A stretch of DNA of 64,000 bases from Metapseudomonas resinovorans DSM 21078 (GCF_000423545.1 NZ_AUIE01000034.1:1-64000), one strand, 5' to 3'. Shown: positions 8,173 through 17,239, numbered from the stretch's first letter. Translations and numbers: made by a program. The notes: generated from the sequence alone by a model not told the origin.

Positions 8173-9318
8173 TCAGCGACCGAGTTCGCGTACCAGCGAG
8201 TCGGCGCTGATCTCGCCAACGGACTTGGCGCCGGTGAGCACCATGGCCACGCGCATTTCTTTCTCGATCAAGTCCAGCAGGTTGCTCACGCCTGCGCCAC
8301 CGGCAGCGGCCAAGGCATAGACGAAGGCGCGACCGAGCATCACGGTGTCGGCGCCGAGCGCGAGCATGCGCACTACATCCAGGCCGGTGCGGATGCCGGA
8401 GTCGGCGAGGATCTTCAGTTCGCCCTTCACGGCGTCGGCAATGGCTGGCAGTGCGCGGGCGCTGGAGAGCACGCCGTCGAGTTGGCGGCCGCCGTGGTTG
8501 GAGACGACGATGCCGTCGGCGCCAAACTTCACCGCATCCTTGGCGTCTTCCGGGTCGAGGATGCCTTTGATCACCATCGGGCCTTCCCAGAAGTCGCGGA
8601 TCCATTCCAGGTCCTTCCAGGAAATCGATGGGTCGAAGTTGGCGCCCAGCCAGCCGATGTAGTCCGCCAGTCCAGTCGGGTTGCCCCGGTAGGTGGAGAT
8701 ATTGCCCAGGTCGTGTGGTTTGCCGAGCAGGCCGACGTCCCAGGCCCAGGCCGGGTGGGTCATGGCTTGCAGTACACGGCGCATCGCCGCGTTGGGCCCG
8801 CTCATGCCGGAATGGGCGTCGCGGTAGCGGGCGCCGGGCACCGGCATGTCGACGGTGAATACCAGGGTGGTCACACCGGCGGCCTTGGCTCGTTCCAGGG
8901 CGTTCTTCATGAAGCCGCGGTCTTTCAGCACATAGAGCTGGAACCACATGGGCCGGTTGATGGCCGGTGCCACTTCTTCGATCGGGCAGACCGAAACGGT
9001 GGAAAGCGTGAAGGGAATGCCTTTGGCTGCTGCTGCCTTTGCCGCCTGCACCTCGCCACGGCGGGCATACATGCCAGTCAGGCCGACCGGGGCCAGCGCC
9101 ACGGGCATGGACAGGGTCTCATCGAACAGCTTGGTCTCCAGGCTCAGCTCGGACATGTTCCTGAGCACGCGCTGGCGCAGGGCGATGCTGGCCAGGTCTT
9201 CAACGTTGCGGCGCAGTGTGTACTCGGCATAGGCGCCGCCGTCGATGTAGTGGAACAGGAAGGGCGGAAGCTTGCGCTGGGCGGCGGCGCGGTAGTCGGT
9301 GGAGGCAGAGATGATCAT
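8173..9318 (-). CDS. lldD: FMN-dependent L-lactate dehydrogenase
   Basis: 381 residues, the usual LldD length. It oxidises L-lactate to pyruvate and passes electrons to the quinone pool at the inner membrane. It is a TIM-barrel flavoprotein of the FMN-dependent alpha-hydroxy acid dehydrogenase family. Visible motifs: ISASTDYR at the N-terminus, HYIDGGAY, a substrate/FMN segment [11 protein letters not shown], and the active-site signature [12 protein letters not shown] with the catalytic His, followed by [10 protein letters not shown] and [13 protein letters not shown]. It starts 68 bp after the lldP stop, in the same transcript. No clear Shine-Dalgarno lies upstream of ATG 9318 (the GGAGG seen there is on the other strand), but this start matches the family. 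Confidence 0.96.
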   Translation of the reverse strand: MIISASTDYRAAAQRKLPPFLFHYIDGGAYAEYTLRRNVEDLASIALRQRVLRNMSELSLETKLFDETLSMPVALAPVGLTGMYARRGEVQAAKAAAAKGIPFTLSTVSVCPIEEVAPAINRPMWFQLYVLKDRGFMKNALERAKAAGVTTLVFTVDMPVPGARYRDAHSGMSGPNAAMRRVLQAMTHPAWAWDVGLLGKPHDLGNISTYRGNPTGLADYIGWLGANFDPSISWKDLEWIRDFWEGPMVIKGILDPEDAKDAVKFGADGIVVSNHGGRQLDGVLSSARALPAIADAVKGELKILADSGIRTGLDVVRMLALGADTVMLGRAFVYALAAAGGAGVSNLLDLIEKEMRVAMVLTGAKSVGEISADSLVRELGR

Positions 9319-9386
9319 TTGGAGGATTACCCGGTTTTTCTATTGGCGGAGACCCCGGCTGGGCCGGGGCGCCGTCAGGCTTGTGC

Positions 9387-11081
9387 TCAGCGGGCGACCA
9401 AGGGGTCGCTGACGCCCAGCGCGTAGATCGCCACCAGTGCGATCAGGCCAGTGAACAAGACGTAGTAGAGCGTCGGCCAGACCGTCTTGCGCAGGGTGGT
9501 GCCCTCGCGGCCGAGCAGTCCGACGGTAGCAGACGCAGCGACCACATTATGGATGGCCACCATGTTGCCGGCAGCGGCGCCAATGGCCTGTACGGCCACG
9601 ATCAGTGCCCCGGAGATGCCCAGGCTTTGTGCCACGCCGAACTGGAACTGGCTCAGCATCATGTTGCTCACCGTGTTGGAGCCGGCGATGAAGGCGCCCA
9701 TGGCGCCAACGCTGGGTGCCAGCAGGGGATAGACGCTGCCGACGCTGTCGGCGACGTAGCGGGCCATGGTGATGGGCATGCTAGCCAGATCAGCAGCGTT
9801 GACGCCCGAGTTGATCAGGATGCGCACCATGGGCACGGTGAACAGCAGGACGAACCCCGCCCCGAGCAGCACGCTGCCGGATTCTTTCACTGCTGCAGCC
9901 AGCTCCCGTGCACGCATGCCGTGGAGGAAGAACGTGACGATCACCACGGCGATAAGAATCCCACCAGGGAGATACAGCGGCATGAAATCGGCCTTGACGC
10001 CGGATTCACCCAGAAGGTCCGGGAAGACCAGGGCGACGGACTTGAGCGCCGTGCCAACCTCGGGGAACACACGGCTGATGACCAGCAGGGCGCCGACCAG
10101 TACGTAGGGCAGCCAGGCGCGCAACGTGCTCATCGGACGTGCAGTCAGGCTGTCGAGCTTCATCTCGACACTGCCGAGCCACTCGTTCGGCCATTCGCTG
10201 GCCGGGGCAAAATCCCAGCTCCTTTTCGGAATCAGGAATCCCGAGCGAGCCGCGGTGGTGACGATGGCCAGGCCTACCAGGCCGCCCAGCAGGGAGGGGA
10301 ACTCCGGGCCGAGGAATACACCGGTAGCCGCGTAGGGCAGGGTAAAGGCCAGGCCCGCGAAGAGGGCGAAGGGCAGCACTTCGAAGCCCGCCTTCCAGCT
10401 CTTCTCACGACCGAAGAAGCGGGTCAGCATCAGCACCATGATCAGCGGCATTACCGTGCCGACGGTGGCATGAATCAGCGCCACCTGGCTGGTGATGAGC
10501 TGCAAGAAGGCTTCCCAGGTGGAGCCATGCTGGACCAGTTGGGCTCCGATGGTGGCAGTATCCAGGCCGCTGTTCACGCCAATGACGATGGGGGTGCCGA
10601 CTGCACCGAAGGAGACGGGCGTGCTCTGTACCAGCATGCCGAGGATTACCGCGGCCAGGGCGGGAAAGCCAATGGCGACCAGCAACGGAGCGGCGATGGC
10701 GGCTGGAGTACCGAAACCGGAGGCGCCTTCGATGAAACAGCCGAATAGCCAGGCAATGATGATGGCCTGGATTCGCCGGTCAGGGCTGATGGTGGCGAAA
10801 CCGGCGCGAATCGCGGTGATGCCACCCGAATGCTTGAGGGTGTTCAGCAGCAGAATGGCGCCAAAAATGATCCACAGCACTCCGCCGGTAATGACCAGGC
10901 CCTGCACGGTGGAGGCCAGCACGCGGTTGAAACTCATGTCCCACACGGTCAACGCGATGCCCGCGGTCAGCAGGTAAACCAGGGGCATGGCACGCTTGGC
11001 CGGCCAGCGCAGGCCGATCAGCAGGATGGCCGCCAGGAGGATGGGGGAGAAGGCAAGGAACGCAAGCAGTCCGTTCGACAT
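9387..11081 (-). CDS. lldP: L-lactate permease
   Basis: 564 residues with about 12-14 hydrophobic segments. It is an inner-membrane lactate:proton symporter of the LctP family, importing L-lactate, D-lactate and glycolate. Family motifs include [34 protein letters not shown] near the centre of the first half, and [11 protein letters not shown]-like [16 protein letters not shown], plus the C-terminal [20 protein letters not shown]. It is the first gene of lldP-lldD-lldE, with a GGAG ribosome site before ATG 11081. The promoter overlaps the LldR-type operator about 130 bp upstream. Confidence 0.96.
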   Translation of the reverse strand: MSNGLLAFLAFSPILLAAILLIGLRWPAKRAMPLVYLLTAGIALTVWDMSFNRVLASTVQGLVITGGVLWIIFGAILLLNTLKHSGGITAIRAGFATISPDRRIQAIIIAWLFGCFIEGASGFGTPAAIAAPLLVAIGFPALAAVILGMLVQSTPVSFGAVGTPIVIGVNSGLDTATIGAQLVQHGSTWEAFLQLITSQVALIHATVGTVMPLIMVLMLTRFFGREKSWKAGFEVLPFALFAGLAFTLPYAATGVFLGPEFPSLLGGLVGLAIVTTAARSGFLIPKRSWDFAPASEWPNEWLGSVEMKLDSLTARPMSTLRAWLPYVLVGALLVISRVFPEVGTALKSVALVFPDLLGESGVKADFMPLYLPGGILIAVVIVTFFLHGMRARELAAAVKESGSVLLGAGFVLLFTVPMVRILINSGVNAADLASMPITMARYVADSVGSVYPLLAPSVGAMGAFIAGSNTVSNMMLSQFQFGVAQSLGISGALIVAVQAIGAAAGNMVAIHNVVAASATVGLLGREGTTLRKTVWPTLYYVLFTGLIALVAIYALGVSDPLVAR

Positions 11082-11211
11082 GTCGAGTCTCCGCTCAGCA
11101 CTGCGCGTGGCGCGGTGGGTGGCAGGGGCGGGTGCTATCGGGCATGGCGTGGGGGAGAGGGTGCGGCATGCTGAAAACCTCGGCTCGTTCTTGGAATTGT
11201 TAGGAGTTGCT

Positions 11212-11239
11212 TTTGTAAAGTGGTAAGACCAATTTACAA
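11212..11239 (-). promoter_or_regulatory. Candidate lldP promoter
   Basis: On the minus strand TTGTAA (11239-11234) and TACAAA (11217-11212) are spaced 16 bp apart and lie entirely inside the 27-bp LldR-type palindrome. If correct, LldR binding would directly block RNA polymerase. The -10 matches the consensus only moderately, so this is a proposal. Confidence 0.4.
11213..11239. promoter_or_regulatory. LldR operator 1
   Basis: 27-bp dyad TTGTAAA-g-TGGTAAGACCA-a-TTTACAA. The core TGGTAAGACCA (11221-11231) fits TNGTNNNACNA, the operator pattern of FadR-subfamily GntR regulators to which LldR belongs. It lies in the lldP-lldR intergenic region, 131 bp from the lldP start. Confidence 0.75.
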
Positions 11240-11378
11240 GGCTGCGGGGAAAGAGTAAGAGCCGCGCATTCGTGATGTCAATTTCCAGCCTTGCGACTTT
11301 GGTCGAGCAGGACGAGGTTGCTGCGTCTGGACAGTGGGGATAGGCTTGCCTCCAGGGCTGGTTCCAGAGCTGGTTGGA

Positions 11379-11389
11379 TGGTCAAACCA
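11379..11389. promoter_or_regulatory. LldR operator 2
   Basis: TGGTCAAACCA, a second match to TNGTNNNACNA, 14 bp before the lldR start codon and 158 bp (centre to centre) from operator 1. Two operators flanking a divergent promoter region are known from the E. coli lldPRD system, where LldR represses or activates depending on lactate. Here it probably also gives autoregulation. Confidence 0.7.
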
Positions 11390-11403
11390 ATAAGAGGTGA
11401 AAG

Positions 11404-12171
11404 ATGGAAGTGGGGCTGGTGCGACAGCGCCGTTTGTCGGATGACATCGTCGACCAACTGGGCGCCATGATCCTCGAGGGGACGCTCAAGGCCGGTGAGC
11501 GCCTGCCCGCAGAGCGAGCGTTGGCCGAGCAATTCGGCGTTTCACGCCCGTCATTGCGAGAAGCCATCCAGAAGCTCGTGGCCAAGGGACTGCTGGTCAG
11601 TCGTCAGGGGGGCGGGACCTTCGTGGCCTCTGGGCTTGGTTCGACGTTCAGCGATCCGCTGCTGCAGTTGCTGGAAAACAATCCAGACGCGCAAAGGGAC
11701 CTGCTGGAGTTCCGTCACACCCTGGAGGGCTCATGCGCGTTCTACGCCGCGCAGCGCGCCACGCCGGTCGACCATGAGCGGCTGAAAGCCGCTTTCGATA
11801 CGCTGCAGGCCTGTTACGCCCCTGACAGCAAGGCCAGTCGCGAGGAGGAGGGGGCCGCTGATGCGCGCTTCCATCTGGCGATCGCCGAGGCCAGTCACAA
11901 TGCCGTGCTGCTACACACCATTCGCGGGCTATTCGATCTGCTGAAGCACAACGTGGTGACCAACATTGGCGGGATGTACCTGCAGCGTGGCGAAACCCGC
12001 GAGATGTTGACCAGGCAGCACCGCGCCTTGTACGAGGCGATCATCGAGCGGCGTGCTGAGAAGGCACGGGACATTTCCCATCAGCACATCCAGTACGTGC
12101 AAGAGGTGCTGGAGGAAAGTCAGCTGGAGGCGCAGCGTTTGGCGCGGGCGCAGCGGCGGCAAAGCATCTGA
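11404..12171 (+). CDS. lldR: Lactate-responsive GntR/FadR-family regulator
   Basis: 255 residues. The N-terminal winged helix-turn-helix (about 10-75) reads LPAERALAEQFGVSRPSLREAIQKL and GGGTFVA, typical of GntR. The C-terminal FCD domain (about 95-235) carries the metal/ligand residues of the FadR subfamily (RHTLEG, DARFHLAIAEASHNAVL, RQHRALYEAI). It is divergent from lldPDE, so its likely role is repression of that operon in the absence of lactate. The GAGGTG ribosome site is 5 nt from ATG 11404, immediately after operator 2. A terminator shared with convergent smpB follows. Confidence 0.93.
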   Translation: MEVGLVRQRRLSDDIVDQLGAMILEGTLKAGERLPAERALAEQFGVSRPSLREAIQKLVAKGLLVSRQGGGTFVASGLGSTFSDPLLQLLENNPDAQRDLLEFRHTLEGSCAFYAAQRATPVDHERLKAAFDTLQACYAPDSKASREEEGAADARFHLAIAEASHNAVLLHTIRGLFDLLKHNVVTNIGGMYLQRGETREMLTRQHRALYEAIIERRAEKARDISHQHIQYVQEVLEESQLEAQRLARAQRRQSI

Positions 12172-12177
12172 GGCAAA

Positions 12178-12207
12178 CAAAAACGCCGGGCATTGCCCGG
12201 CGTTGTC
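12178..12207. terminator. Bidirectional terminator between lldR and smpB
   Basis: AACGCCGGGCA / TGCCCGGCGTT with a 2-nt loop, T-rich on the lldR side (TTGTCTTG) and A-rich before (AAACAAAAACG), which gives a U-tract for the smpB transcript. Confidence 0.85.
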
Positions 12208-12218
12208 TTGTCCTGGGC

Positions 12219-12698
12219 TTATTCCTTGCCCTTGGTGCGCATGGCGCGCGCGATCTCGCGGTCGGAGTCGCGCTCCTTCTCCGTGGCGCGCTTGTCGAAT
12301 TCCTTCTTGCCCTTGGCCAGGGCGATCTCGCACTTGATGAGGTGCTTCTTCCAGTAGATCGACAGCGCCACGCAGGCGTAGCCCTTCTGTTGCACCGCGC
12401 CGAACAGCTTGCCCAGCTCGCGCTTGTGCAGCAGCAGCTTACGGGTACGCACCGGGTCGGCGATCACGTGAGTGCTGGCCGTCTTCAGTGGGGTGATGTG
12501 GCTGCCGAGCAGCCAGGCTTCGCCGTCCTTGAGGAGCACATAGCTGTCCACCAGCTGTGCCTTTCCGGCGCGCAGACTTTTCACTTCCCAGCCGGCGAGA
12601 GCCAGCCCGGCTTCGAATTTCTGTTCGATGGAATAGTCGTGCAGCGCCTTCTTGTTGAGGGCGATGGTGCCTTCCGGATGTTTCTTTTGCTTAGCCAT
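12219..12698 (-). CDS. smpB: SsrA-binding protein SmpB
   Basis: 159 residues (E. coli 160). It binds tmRNA and carries it to stalled ribosomes in trans-translation; its RNA partner ssrA is at 1.4 kb of this window. Motifs: [28 protein letters not shown] near the N-terminus, the central LLGSHITPL, and a basic C-terminal tail rich in K and R ([23 protein letters not shown]) that folds in the mRNA channel. The start is at [10 protein letters not shown]; a longer upstream reading has no homology. A TATAAT lies only 10 bp upstream, so the transcript may be nearly leaderless. Confidence 0.96.
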   Translation of the reverse strand: MAKQKKHPEGTIALNKKALHDYSIEQKFEAGLALAGWEVKSLRAGKAQLVDSYVLLKDGEAWLLGSHITPLKTASTHVIADPVRTRKLLLHKRELGKLFGAVQQKGYACVALSIYWKKHLIKCEIALAKGKKEFDKRATEKERDSDREIARAMRTKGKE

Positions 12699-12707
12699 AG
12701 GCGGCGC

Positions 12708-12713
12708 ATTATA
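12708..12713 (-). promoter_or_regulatory. Candidate smpB -10 box
   Basis: Perfect TATAAT on the minus strand ending 10 bp before ATG 12698. No good -35 is seen at 16-18 bp. If used, transcription would begin within about 5 nt of the start codon. Confidence 0.35.
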
Positions 12714-12852
12714 GGGAGTCGCAGACGGCGCGGCTACGGCGGCGTAGGCTTGAGCGATACTGGCGAATCCCTGACAATGCGGCACTTTTTTGACCAGTCC
12801 GGCCCGACGTATCCCTAATGCAGCGCGGCTCGGAACCCTGTTTGAGGCCAAG

Positions 12853-13287
12853 ATGACCACGCATATCCAGCGCTCCGCCCTGTTGCCGTTTCCTGCGCAG
12901 GCGCTCTACGACCTGGTCAACGATGTGGCGCGCTACCCGGAATTCCTGCCCTGGTGCTCGTCTGCAACCGTGATGGAAGTGAGCGAGAGCCATATGCTCG
13001 CCAGTCTCGAAGTCGCCAAGGGCAGCCTCAGCCAGCGCTTCGTCACCCGAAACAAGTTGGACAACGGGCAGGCCATCGAGATGAACCTGGAGGAAGGCCC
13101 TTTCACTCAGTTGCACGGTGTCTGGCACTTCAAGGCGCTTGGGGACAAGGCCTGCAAGATCAGCCTGGATCTGCGTTTCGATTACGCCGGCCCGATCATC
13201 AAGGCCACCTTGGGGCCGTTGTTCAATCAGGCCGCCAACACTCTGGTGGACGCGTTCTGCCAGCGGGCGAAGCAGCTTTATGGCTGA
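12853..13287 (+). CDS. ratA: RatA / COQ10-type START-domain protein
   Basis: 144 residues, a single START-like polyketide cyclase domain. Motifs: [22 protein letters not shown] at the N-terminus, YPEFLPWC with the conserved cysteine, and a C-terminal [19 protein letters not shown] helix. E. coli RatA was described as a toxin that blocks 70S assembly, and eukaryotic COQ10 relatives bind ubiquinone; which role applies here is not known. ATG 12853 has GAGG upstream and matches the family start. It is divergent from smpB and overlaps the next gene by 8 bp, so the two are probably translationally coupled, the arrangement seen in many proteobacteria. Confidence 0.92.
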   Translation: MTTHIQRSALLPFPAQALYDLVNDVARYPEFLPWCSSATVMEVSESHMLASLEVAKGSLSQRFVTRNKLDNGQAIEMNLEEGPFTQLHGVWHFKALGDKACKISLDLRFDYAGPIIKATLGPLFNQAANTLVDAFCQRAKQLYG

Positions 13288-13597
13288 TGTGATCCAGGTT
13301 GAGGTGGTCTATGCGCTGGCCGGCTGTCAGCGTTTGCTGCGCCTGACCTTTCCGCGCGGCATCAATGCTCGCGATGCGGTCATGCGCTCAGGGATGGAGC
13401 TGCATTTTCCCGAGCTGGACCTTGCCAACTGTCCGCTCGGTATCTTCGGCAAGGCACTGCCCAAGCCGGAGGAGCGTCTGTTGGATGAGGGTGATCGGGT
13501 GGAGATCTACCGGCCTCTGATTGCTGACCCTAAAGAGGTGCGCAAACAGCGTGCGGCGAAGGCCGCCCAGGTTCGTGCAGGTGAGCGGGACGCCTGA
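13280..13597 (+). CDS. ratB: RnfH-family ubiquitin-like protein (RatB)
   Basis: 105 residues with a beta-grasp fold. Motifs: IQVEVVYALAGCQRLL at the start, PLGIFGKALPKPEERLLDEGDRVEIYRPL in the middle, LIADPKEVRKQRA near the end: the RnfH signature. It is the partner gene of ratA in smpB-ratA-ratB clusters; the biochemical role is unknown and no rnf genes are adjacent. It starts at ATG 13280 inside the last codons of ratA. Confidence 0.9.
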   Translation: MADVIQVEVVYALAGCQRLLRLTFPRGINARDAVMRSGMELHFPELDLANCPLGIFGKALPKPEERLLDEGDRVEIYRPLIADPKEVRKQRAAKAAQVRAGERDA

Positions 13598-13608
13598 ATC
13601 CCGTCCAT

Positions 13609-13639
13609 GAAAAAGCCCGGGACCAGCCCGGGCTTTTTT
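13609..13639. terminator. Bidirectional terminator between ratB and bamE
   Basis: AAAAAGCCCGGG / CCCGGGCTTTTTT hairpin with a short loop, poly-A on one side and poly-T on the other, between convergent genes. Confidence 0.9.
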
Positions 13640-13650
13640 GTTGCCGCAGG

Positions 13651-14181
13651 TTATTGCGGCGAGGTTTCCAGCGGTTCCGGAATCGGGACCGGTACAGGTT
13701 CTGCGCTATCCACTTCTTTCTGGATCTTCTCCAGCAGGGAGCCAGGTGCTGCCGGCTCTTCGGCCTTGGGCTGCGCTTGCTGCTCAGGTTTGGCCGGGGC
13801 GGTCGTGGTAGAGCTTTCGCCGCCGAGAATTGCTTCATCACGGCTCACGCCGGGCATGAAGTCGCCGGCCAGGCCGATCAATTGGTCGTTATTGTCGAAC
13901 GCCAGACTGACGCGTTCCTGGAAGCGTTGGCCGCCACCCGGCTGGATGCTGTAGAGGTAATCCCAGCGTTTGGCGTGGAACGTGTCGGTGATCAGCGGGT
14001 TGCCCATGATAAACCTCACTTGACGCCGGGTCATTCCGGGCTTCAACTGGTCTATCATGTCCTGCGTAACGACGTTGCCCTGCTGGATGTCGATTTTGTA
14101 GACCCCGGGGAACGAGCAACCGGCGAGTGCGAGCAAGCCTGCGAAGGAGAGGCTGGTCAGCAGGAGCTTGGTGTTTTGCAT
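13651..14181 (-). CDS. bamE: Outer membrane assembly lipoprotein BamE (OmlA)
   Basis: 176 residues. It is a lipoprotein component of the BAM complex that inserts beta-barrel proteins into the outer membrane. The signal peptide ends in lipobox LALAGC (Cys22 from ATG 14181). The SmpA/OmlA core follows: [30 protein letters not shown] and a RWDYLY segment. The C-terminal tail of about 60 residues is rich in P, A, E and Q, longer than in E. coli BamE but usual for Pseudomonas OmlA. It is divergent from fur, the arrangement described for omlA-fur in P. aeruginosa, so the two promoters share 99 bp. Confidence 0.94.
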   Translation of the reverse strand: MQNTKLLLTSLSFAGLLALAGCSFPGVYKIDIQQGNVVTQDMIDQLKPGMTRRQVRFIMGNPLITDTFHAKRWDYLYSIQPGGGQRFQERVSLAFDNNDQLIGLAGDFMPGVSRDEAILGGESSTTTAPAKPEQQAQPKAEEPAAPGSLLEKIQKEVDSAEPVPVPIPEPLETSPQ

Positions 14182-14280
14182 CGGTGGGAGACTTCCACTA
14201 TCTTGGACGGGCATCAAAAGTCCCGATCATACCTGCATTAAGGGAAGCTGCGAAAGCTGCATTCCTCGAGAAAGCTGACC

Positions 14281-14685
14281 ATGGTTGAAAACAACGAACT
14301 GCGTAAAGCCGGCCTGAAGGTGACCTTGCCTCGGGTCAAGATCCTCCAGATGCTCGACTCCACCGAGCAGCGCCACATGAGCGCGGAGGATGTTTACAAG
14401 GCCCTGATGGAAGCTGGCGAAGACGTCGGCTTGGCCACTGTCTACCGGGTTCTGACCCAGTTCGAGGCGGCGGGCCTGGTAGTGCGCCATAACTTCGACG
14501 GCGGTCATGCGGTGTTCGAGCTGGCTGACAGCGGTCACCACGACCACATGGTGTGCGTCGATAGCGGCGAAGTGATCGAGTTCTTCGATCCGGAGATCGA
14601 GAAGCGCCAGAAGGAGATCGTCAAGGAGCGTGGCTTCGAGTTGGTCGACCACAATCTGGTGCTCTACGTGCGCAAGAAGAAGTAA
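14281..14685 (+). CDS. fur: Ferric uptake regulator Fur
   Basis: 134 residues, the size of P. aeruginosa Fur. It represses siderophore and iron-uptake genes with Fe(II) as corepressor. The winged-helix domain (about 1-82) includes LKVTLPRVKILQML and VGLATVYRVLTQFEAAG. The dimerisation and metal domain shows the HHDHM metal-binding run and an acidic FFDPEIEKRQ segment. Only one CXXX-type cysteine is seen (HMVCVDSG), without the second CxxC pairs of E. coli Fur, as known for Pseudomonas Fur. It is divergent from bamE and ends in a strong terminator. Confidence 0.97.
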   Translation: MVENNELRKAGLKVTLPRVKILQMLDSTEQRHMSAEDVYKALMEAGEDVGLATVYRVLTQFEAAGLVVRHNFDGGHAVFELADSGHHDHMVCVDSGEVIEFFDPEIEKRQKEIVKERGFELVDHNLVLYVRKKK

Positions 14686-14697
14686 GCACTTCGCGCA

Positions 14698-14727
14698 CAA
14701 AAAGGCGACCTCTGGGTCGCCTTTTTC
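14698..14727. terminator. Bidirectional terminator between fur and recN
   Basis: AAAAAGGCGACC / GGTCGCCTTTTT with a 4-nt loop between the convergent genes. Confidence 0.9.
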
Positions 14728-14737
14728 GTTTCTGGGA

Positions 14738-16411
14738 TTAGCCTTGGGCGCTGGTCACCATCTTCCTCGCGTGGGCCAGGGACTCCTCGGTGAGGTCGAC
14801 GCCGCCCAGCATGCGGGCGATCTCTTCGATGCGCGGTGCTTCTTGCAGCTTGGCCACCGCTGTGCGGGTTTCCTGGGTGCCGCGTTCCTTGTGTACGAAG
14901 AGGTGGTGATGACCCTGGGCGGCGACCTGCGGCAGGTGGGTAACGGTGAGTACCTGGCCGCGCTCACCTAGCCGGCGCAGCAGTTGGCCCACCACTTCGG
15001 CTGTCGGGCCGCCGATGCCCACGTCCACTTCGTCGAAGACCAGGGTCGGCACGCGGGAAGTCTGCGCAGTGATTACCTGGATGGCCAGGCTGATGCGGGA
15101 CAGCTCGCCGCCCGAGGCGACCTTGGCCAGTGCCTTCAGTGGCTGGCCGGGGTTGGCGCTGACCAGGAACTCAACCTGCTCCAGACCATATTGTTGAGGT
15201 TCATCGACCTGGCTGGAATGCAGCTGGATGTTGAAGCGTCCGCCGGGCATGCCCAGGCGTTGCATTTCGGTTTCCACTGCGCCTGCCAGGCGGCCGGCCG
15301 CCTCGCCGCGCAGCCTGCTCAGTTCCGCGGCTTTCTCTTGGTAGTGACGTGCATAGGCGGCCAGTTCCTCGGCCAGGCGCTCAGCGGCTTCGTCGTCGGC
15401 ATTGAGGGCTTCCAGCTCGTCCAGCAGCTTCTGTTGCAGCTCGGCCAGCTCGCTTGGCTGTACCCGGTGCTTGCGCGCCAGGGTGTAGATGGTGTCGAGT
15501 CGCTCTTCCAGTGCCTGCTGGCGCTCGGGGTCGGCGTCGAAGTGGTCTAGGAAGCGGTTCAGCTCGCCCATGGCTTCCTCGACCTGGATCTGCGCGCTGG
15601 ACAGCAGATTGACCGCTTCGGCCAGGGCGCCCGGCTGAGAGTGGAAGGCAGTGAGGCGGTTGAGGCTGGCGGTCAGCGCACTGAGCACGTTGCCGGCATC
15701 ACTCTCGCTGCACATGTCAGTGACCTGCCGGCAGGCAGCCAGCAGGCTTTCGGCGTTGGTCAGGTTCTTATGCTCCTGTTCCAGCTGTTCCAGCTCGTTC
15801 TCGCCCAGGGCAAGGTTTTCCAGTTCGTCCAGTTGATAGCTGAGCAGTTGGTGGCGGGCACGCTGCTCGTCGCCAGCGCGGGACAGGCGTTCCAGCTCCT
15901 GGCGGGTTTGCCGCCAGCGCTGGGCCGCTAGCTGCACCTGGCGAGCCAGGTCGCTCGCGCTGGCGAACTCGTCAAGCAGGCGACGATGGGTGTCGGCTTT
16001 GAGCAGGGACTGGTGTTCGTGCTGGCCATGGATATCGATCAGGAGCTCGCCGAGACTTTTCAAGTCGCCGAGCGGGCAAGGGGTGCCGTTGATATACGCG
16101 CGTGAACGACCCTCGGCTGTGATCACGCGGCGCAAGATGCAGGGGCCGTCCTGCTCGAGGTCGCGTTCATCCAGCCAGTCGCGGGCTTCGGCAATGTTGC
16201 TGACATCGAAGCTGGCGAGGATGTCAGCCTTGTCGGCACCGGGGCGCACCACGCCGCTGTCGGCGCGATCACCCAGGGTCAGGCCCAGTGCATCGAGCAT
16301 GATCGACTTGCCGGCACCGGTTTCGCCGGTGATCACGGACATGCCGCCCTCGAGCTCCAGGTCCAGGTGCTCGACGATGGCGTAGTTATGGATCGACAGA
16401 TGTACCAGCAT
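14738..16411 (-). CDS. recN: DNA repair protein RecN
   Basis: 557 residues (E. coli 553). SMC-like ATPase acting in double-strand break repair. Walker A GETGAGKS lies near residue 35, a long coiled-coil arm covers about 170-360, and the C-terminal ATPase lobe has the ABC signature ASGGELSRISLAIQ and Walker B TLVFDEVDVGIGG, followed by VTHLPQVAAQG. ATG 16411 begins the family sequence MLVHLSIHNYAI. A match to the LexA box lies 25 bp upstream, so SOS induction is expected. Confidence 0.96.
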   Translation of the reverse strand: MLVHLSIHNYAIVEHLDLELEGGMSVITGETGAGKSIMLDALGLTLGDRADSGVVRPGADKADILASFDVSNIAEARDWLDERDLEQDGPCILRRVITAEGRSRAYINGTPCPLGDLKSLGELLIDIHGQHEHQSLLKADTHRRLLDEFASASDLARQVQLAAQRWRQTRQELERLSRAGDEQRARHQLLSYQLDELENLALGENELEQLEQEHKNLTNAESLLAACRQVTDMCSESDAGNVLSALTASLNRLTAFHSQPGALAEAVNLLSSAQIQVEEAMGELNRFLDHFDADPERQQALEERLDTIYTLARKHRVQPSELAELQQKLLDELEALNADDEAAERLAEELAAYARHYQEKAAELSRLRGEAAGRLAGAVETEMQRLGMPGGRFNIQLHSSQVDEPQQYGLEQVEFLVSANPGQPLKALAKVASGGELSRISLAIQVITAQTSRVPTLVFDEVDVGIGGPTAEVVGQLLRRLGERGQVLTVTHLPQVAAQGHHHLFVHKERGTQETRTAVAKLQEAPRIEEIARMLGGVDLTEESLAHARKMVTSAQG

Positions 16412-16435
16412 GGTGCGACTCCCGCGCTGAGGTGG

Positions 16436-16451
16436 CTGTGTATTTATACAG
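16436..16451. promoter_or_regulatory. LexA (SOS) box upstream of recN
   Basis: CTGTGTATTTATACAG fits CTG-N10-CAG with an AT-rich centre, the gammaproteobacterial LexA site. It ends 25 bp from the recN start codon and lies about 33 bp from the divergent grpE heat-shock promoter. Confidence 0.85.
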
Positions 16452-16484
16452 TGTTTGTTTTCTGGCTGACAATTGCCTCTCCCC

Positions 16485-16512
16485 CTTGAACCGACAAATT
16501 GCGGCCCCATAT
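16485..16512 (+). promoter_or_regulatory. Sigma-32 promoter of grpE
   Basis: CTTGAA (16485-16490), 14-bp spacer, CCCCATAT (16505-16512): a near-consensus RpoH promoter. It sits 56 bp before the grpE start. Confidence 0.85.
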
Positions 16513-16567
16513 AGGCGGACATATCAGCGGGTCTTTACCCGCAGCTGTCTTGTATGAGGAGGAAGGC

Positions 16568-17137
16568 ATGGCCGACGAACAGACCCTGGATAACCAGACC
16601 CCCGAAGCGAATCCCGCTGCCGAAACCGCATCCGGTGACGATCTCGCCACCCGCGTACAGGTGCTGGAAGAGCAACTGGCCGCGGCCCAGGATCAGTCGC
16701 TGCGTGTTGCCGCCGAGCTGCAGAACATCCGCCGCCGCGCTGAGCAGGATGTGGAGAAGGCGCACAAGTTCGCCCTGGAAAAATTCGCCAACGACCTGCT
16801 GCCGGTCGTCGACAGCCTTGAGCGTGGCCTGGAATTGACCAGTGCCTCTGATGACGCGATCAAGCCGGTGCGCGAGGGCATGGAACTGACCCTGAAGCTG
16901 TTCCACGACACGCTAAAGCGTTACCAGTTGGAAGCCGTTGATCCGCATGGTGCGCCCTTCAATCCTGAGCATCACCAGGCCATGGCCATGGAAGAAAGCA
17001 CCCATGTCGAGCCGGGCAGCGTGCTGAAGGTGTTCCAGAAGGGTTACCTGCTCAACGGCCGTCTGCTGCGTCCCGCCATGGTGGTGGTCAGCAAGGCGCC
17101 GAGTGCGACGCCGCCTTCGATTGACGAGCAGGCTTGA
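16568..17137 (+). CDS. grpE: Nucleotide exchange factor GrpE
   Basis: 189 residues. Homodimeric cochaperone that releases ADP from DnaK. The N-terminal 40 residues are acidic and low complexity, followed by a long coiled-coil helix (about 40-110: [20 protein letters not shown] then [20 protein letters not shown]) and the C-terminal beta domain ([35 protein letters not shown]). A GAGGAGG ribosome site precedes ATG 16568. The sigma-32 promoter of dnaK overlaps its stop codon. Confidence 0.96.
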   Translation: MADEQTLDNQTPEANPAAETASGDDLATRVQVLEEQLAAAQDQSLRVAAELQNIRRRAEQDVEKAHKFALEKFANDLLPVVDSLERGLELTSASDDAIKPVREGMELTLKLFHDTLKRYQLEAVDPHGAPFNPEHHQAMAMEESTHVEPGSVLKVFQKGYLLNGRLLRPAMVVVSKAPSATPPSIDEQA

Positions 17138-17160
17138 AATCCGGGCTCGGGCCCCCATCT
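17133..17160 (+). promoter_or_regulatory. Sigma-32 promoter of dnaK
   Basis: CTTGAA (17133-17138) and CCCCATCT (17153-17160) with the same 14-bp spacer as the grpE promoter. The -35 element overlaps the grpE stop codon (TGA 17135-17137), so dnaK can be transcribed both from its own promoter and by read-through. Confidence 0.85.
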
Positions 17161-17239
17161 GTTACATCAAGCGTTTATGTGCTGCCGCAGTCCGTGAAGA
17201 ACGAGGCTGCGGAGAATCCAAAGTTTCGGGAGAGAGAAT

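Noticed and set aside
9319-9326. GGAGG near the lldD start as a Shine-Dalgarno
   Set aside because: It is on the plus strand, while lldD is on the minus strand, where it reads CCTCC.
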